35,341 nucleotides of DNA from Acanthaster planci (taxonomy: Eukaryota; Echinodermata; Asteroidea; Valvatida; Acanthasteridae): the NCBI RefSeq assembly GCF_001949145.1, contig NW_019091409.1, forward strand, positions 916,955 to 952,295, in the 5' to 3' direction. This document shows positions 32,514 through 35,341 of this stretch, piece by piece. The notes beneath the pieces are model-generated. The model worked only from the letters and a program-made list of their open reading frames with translations. It made no database searches and was not told the origin of the DNA. How positions within the stretch are numbered: position 1 is the stretch's first letter; each line of letters starts with the position of its first letter. A program made the position numbers and the translations under genes.

Positions 32514-33285
32514 GTGAGTTTCCTAAATAGTACTTGAATATACCATATACATGTTTTAAGGGTGGATAGTCGATATTAATGCTCCAAGGTAGAAGTTGAC
32601 AAACTGCATGTACATGTACATGTAGTCAGTACCTCATACATGAACATACCATACTCGGTTGCCATTGGTTTCAGGCATTACTGAAAACACAGATCAACAT
32701 TTATGTGTACCCCCATCTAGTCTTTAATGTGTGCGTAGCTTGTCCTTCCTTGAGCATACTTCACTTGGGAACAGTCCCATGGTTACCGGTACTTTGCAAA
32801 GTACCGTGTTTGTTTAATAAAGACCATTCCCTGAGTTAGCCAGGGAATAGTTTACTACACTTGGATATTTGACTTGCTTGTGGATCCTCGTGCACGCCTG
32901 AAAACAAAATGCAAAAATATTAGCAACTTAGAATGTGATGGTGAATGTACCAATGAGAATCTGGCTTTTGGTCATGAATATGAATGAGCATGTGTTATGG
33001 GTATAGATTTTAATAAGTCCTTTTTTTTGGAATGACAAGTTGGTTATGTGCTGATAATTAATTTTTGTTAGAAGCCCTTTGCTTTGGAGTTGATGGCCAG
33101 GCATCTCTCCAGCTAAATCAAAACACAGCTTCCAAGAGTGATACCGTACTAGTAGGTGGAAACAAATTTAATGTGCTATATTCCTGTGGTATGTGTTGAA
33201 GCTATGATCTCCTCAACAAGTTTGGGATGAAATGGAGACTTGTTTTTGTTGATTGCTTTTCTCTGTTTTTGGCATGTACATGTAG
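32514..33285 (+). other. Phase-1 intron between the two RGS DEP exons
   Basis: The 772-bp intron has GT-AG borders (GTGAGT ... TGTAG). It contains short TACATGTACATG and ACCGGTAC words near 32607-32623 and 32783-32792, and A+T-rich sequence. I see no further coding segment or transposon in it. Its limits follow directly from the matching frames of the flanking exons. Confidence 0.9.
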
Positions 33286-33333
33286 GTGCTGATTTAGTTC
33301 AGTGGCTGATGAGGATACTGGATATAGATCAAG
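33286..33333 (+). CDS. RGS7: R7-family RGS protein (RGS6/7 type), next DEP exon (48 bp)
   Basis: This micro-exon continues the preceding exon after a 772-bp intron. Joining the phase-1 G at 32513 to GT here gives Gly, then ADLVQWLMRILDIDQ, and ends with one base of the next codon. It aligns with G-(S/T)DIVQWL(I/M)KNL(T/S)IED in human RGS7/RGS6, in the part of the DEP domain containing the conserved Trp. The acceptor ends catgtacatgtag at 33285, so the TACATG repeat lies inside the splice-site tract. The donor is GTGAGT at 33334-33339. Both ends are phase 1, so the exon is symmetric and skipping it would keep the frame. No later exon (the family's HLG..GY.FP segment) was found before the window ends. 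Confidence 0.93.
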
Positions 33334-34972
33334 GTGAGTACATGTACATTATATTGGTGTTCAATATTGTGCCGAAGACTCTTTGAGGACTTGTTAAGTT
33401 ATTAAAGTAGTATAAAGACAAGGAGCATTCTTCACGTTTTCCGTGTTCTTTCTGTGACTGTCTACTGGTATTTCTGAACCAGCGGTACATGTACATGTAG
33501 GCCGGTTTTTGTTCTCTGCAGATCAGACAAGAGGCCAGTGTGCCACCTGTCCAGCCACTGTGATTTAACGTGCCAGTTACATGTACCAAAAATTATGGCA
33601 GTGATGTTCTCTAGCCGGCATAATTCATGTCGTATCATTTGATTGAGTTGGAGTTATTGCAAAAGGTGCTTTGTCAATCTTCTGCATACTGCCTCTCCTC
33701 GTTAGGTTGACGATGAACATTGTTTTGTATAGTTCTTGCAACACCCCTTCAAATTCTTTACAGACATGGCACAGATGTTCCTCTTGTCACTTTATCCAAA
33801 ATCACGCGATCAAATCACTTTGGGTGTTTCAGGCAACCCTTATGAGACTCTGCAAATCAGTTTGATCATTTTGCGGAAAAAACACAATTTCTTGAAATTT
33901 CATACACTTCTGCGAATGTTCTCAGTACAGGCATCTTCAATATGAGTGCCGCTTCTGCTTGATAGCAACCCTGCATAATAGCCTTGTATCACATGAATGC
34001 CCAATCAGTGCACTGCACCAAGAAAACTTCAGACTGCAGTTAAAATGCAGTCGTTTCAGTCACACATACATGTATTCTTGTTTATTGGATTAGATACGCA
34101 GTCATGATTTCAGGAGTGTCTAATTTTCACACAATGGGCTATCACCCATACACTGTAGCGCTGTCTGCAGCAGTGCACTGGCTTGTGATAACTCTTAATC
34201 GCCGAGAGTTGGCTACTGAACAAGTTTGCACCTTACTCTCTCAGATTTCTTTTACCTCAAAGGGACAATGAATGCTCAAGACGACACACAGAATAAAAAG
34301 AAAATTTTGCTTTAACTGCACTTAAGTAGACCAAGTTGTTCAGTGTCTTTGTAGACTAAATGTTAAAAAATCACTCTTCAGTAGGGAAGCTCTTTTGATA
34401 GATGCTGAGAGGTACTTTTTCATTGAGTCAGGATTTTCCTTTTTGTTTTTGCCTTTCTTGTTTTTTGTTTCACATAATATAGACTCAAATTGGCTTGGAA
34501 GAGTTGTGTAATCAATACCCATCTCATTTACGTTTTGGTACTAGTACCTACATGTATATGCTTGTCTTACACTGGGTAACCTTCAGACCACCAGCATAGT
34601 TATTCTAAAATATCATTTTTTAAAAAACTTTTTCCCAAGTTTTCTCCACACTTTCATCAAACTTTGCCAAAGCTGCTCTATGCTGAGTGGTTTATGCGAA
34701 TTGTTGTGTAATGCTTGTGTATCCATTGGAAGGGTTCTGGAATGACCGTAGTCTTGGCTGCTTCCAAATACGCACATCCTTTCTTTGTCACTTTATCTAC
34801 ATTTAGATACATGTACAAAAGGCAGTCTCTTACGCAGCTACTTGGGCCTCTGTTATCAAACCTTTGGTGAACCTTGACCCTGCCGATCTTGAATGACAAT
34901 GACAGGTTTGATATATGACACCCGTATCAGTAAATAAATACCTGTCATTATCGACCCTCCCCTCCATACCTC
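33334..34972 (+). other. Probable intron of the RGS gene, continuing past the window
   Basis: This stretch begins with the strong GTGAGT donor of the 48-bp exon. I looked for the next R7 DEP segment and did not find it. The sequence is A+T-rich with a few TACATG words (for example 33484-33499 and 34808-34816) and no recognisable element. It is taken as intron because the gene must continue downstream. Confidence 0.6.
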
Positions 34973-35028
34973 TTATGGTCTCTTTCATGATCTCCCCCTG
35001 TTATGGTCTCTTTCGTGATCTCCCAGTG
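34973..35028 (+). repeat. 28-bp tandem duplication
   Basis: TTATGGTCTCTTTCATGATC at 34973 recurs as TTATGGTCTCTTTCGTGATC at 35001, giving two adjacent 28-bp units that differ at a few positions. It lies in probable intron of the RGS gene. Confidence 0.85.
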
Positions 35029-35194
35029 CGTCCCACATATGAAAGAGTCCCAGATAAGAGCTATTGTCTGTGTAGCTATTTCTTGCGCAGTTTGATGTTG
35101 TTGCCATTGGTGATGTAATTTACCTGTTTATTGCTCCCACAGTGCTGTGTGTCACGTTTGATAACATACCAGTAAACATACTGGTACCGGTGCA

Positions 35195-35341
35195 TGTACA
35201 ATACGTAATATGGATAGCATCATTTATCAATCTCCAATTAAAAGTATGTTGTACAATACGTAATATACATGTAGATAGCATCATTTTTCAATCTCCAATT
35301 AAAAGTATGTTGTACAATACGTAATATAGATAGCATCACAT
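35195..35341 (+). repeat. 55/61-bp tandem repeat reaching the window edge
   Basis: Units start at 35195, 35250 and 35311, each with TGTACAATACGTAATAT, then GATAGCATCATTT and TCAATCTCCAATTAAAAGTA. The second unit is 6 bp longer, with a TACATG word inserted after TAATA. The third is cut by the end of the window, so the array may be longer. Confidence 0.93.

Overview
This window looks like animal nuclear DNA, most likely from a marine invertebrate. It is about 60% A+T, has no operons or long intron-free genes, and carries splice-bounded short exons, a decayed LINE, foldback elements and many short palindromic repeats. I cannot name the species. The density of GTACATGTAC and ACCGGTAC words would suit an echinoderm, hemichordate, amphioxus or mollusc. 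One undetermined base lies at 5899.

The only securely identified gene is on the + strand at the right end. Two exons (32417-32513 and 33286-33333) encode the start of a DEP domain of an R7-family RGS protein, RGS6/RGS7 type. Reading frame, splice sites and intron phase agree between them. The preceding exon should end near a Val-Tyr-x-Lys motif and was not found with confidence. The next exon should carry the rest of DEP and seems to lie past the right edge. Much of the window to the left may therefore be intron or 5' flank of this gene.

Layout: 1-4.5 kb is A+T-rich non-coding DNA with a 37-bp tandem repeat. 4.5-5.5 kb is relatively CpG-rich, with one exon-like segment, and is a candidate promoter or 5' exon area. 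5.5-15 kb is non-coding with increasing TACATG/ACCGGT clusters and one weak minus-strand exon candidate at 9.1-9.3 kb. 15.4-16.4 kb is low in those clusters and has a recurring short motif. 17.2-17.5 kb is a foldback element. 17.7-18.2 kb is A+T-rich and open on both strands. 19-25 kb is repeat-rich, with a CpG-rich patch near 20.0-20.45 kb and a truncated foldback copy at 23.05-23.31 kb. 26.1-26.66 kb is the 3' end of an L2/CR1-like LINE. 27-31.7 kb has weak minus-strand exon candidates, a perfect 52-nt hairpin, a complete foldback element (29.01-29.37 kb) and a possible tRNA-derived SINE. 32.4-33.3 kb holds the RGS exons. The last 150 bases are a 55/61-bp tandem repeat.

Most open frames here arise because the TACATG repeat has no stop codon in any frame (it reads Tyr-Met, Thr-Cys or His-Val), so frame length is poor evidence of coding. 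The most notable non-gene findings are a foldback family with two copies, a separate palindromic element, a perfect 24-bp-arm hairpin, and the dispersed self-complementary repeat words.
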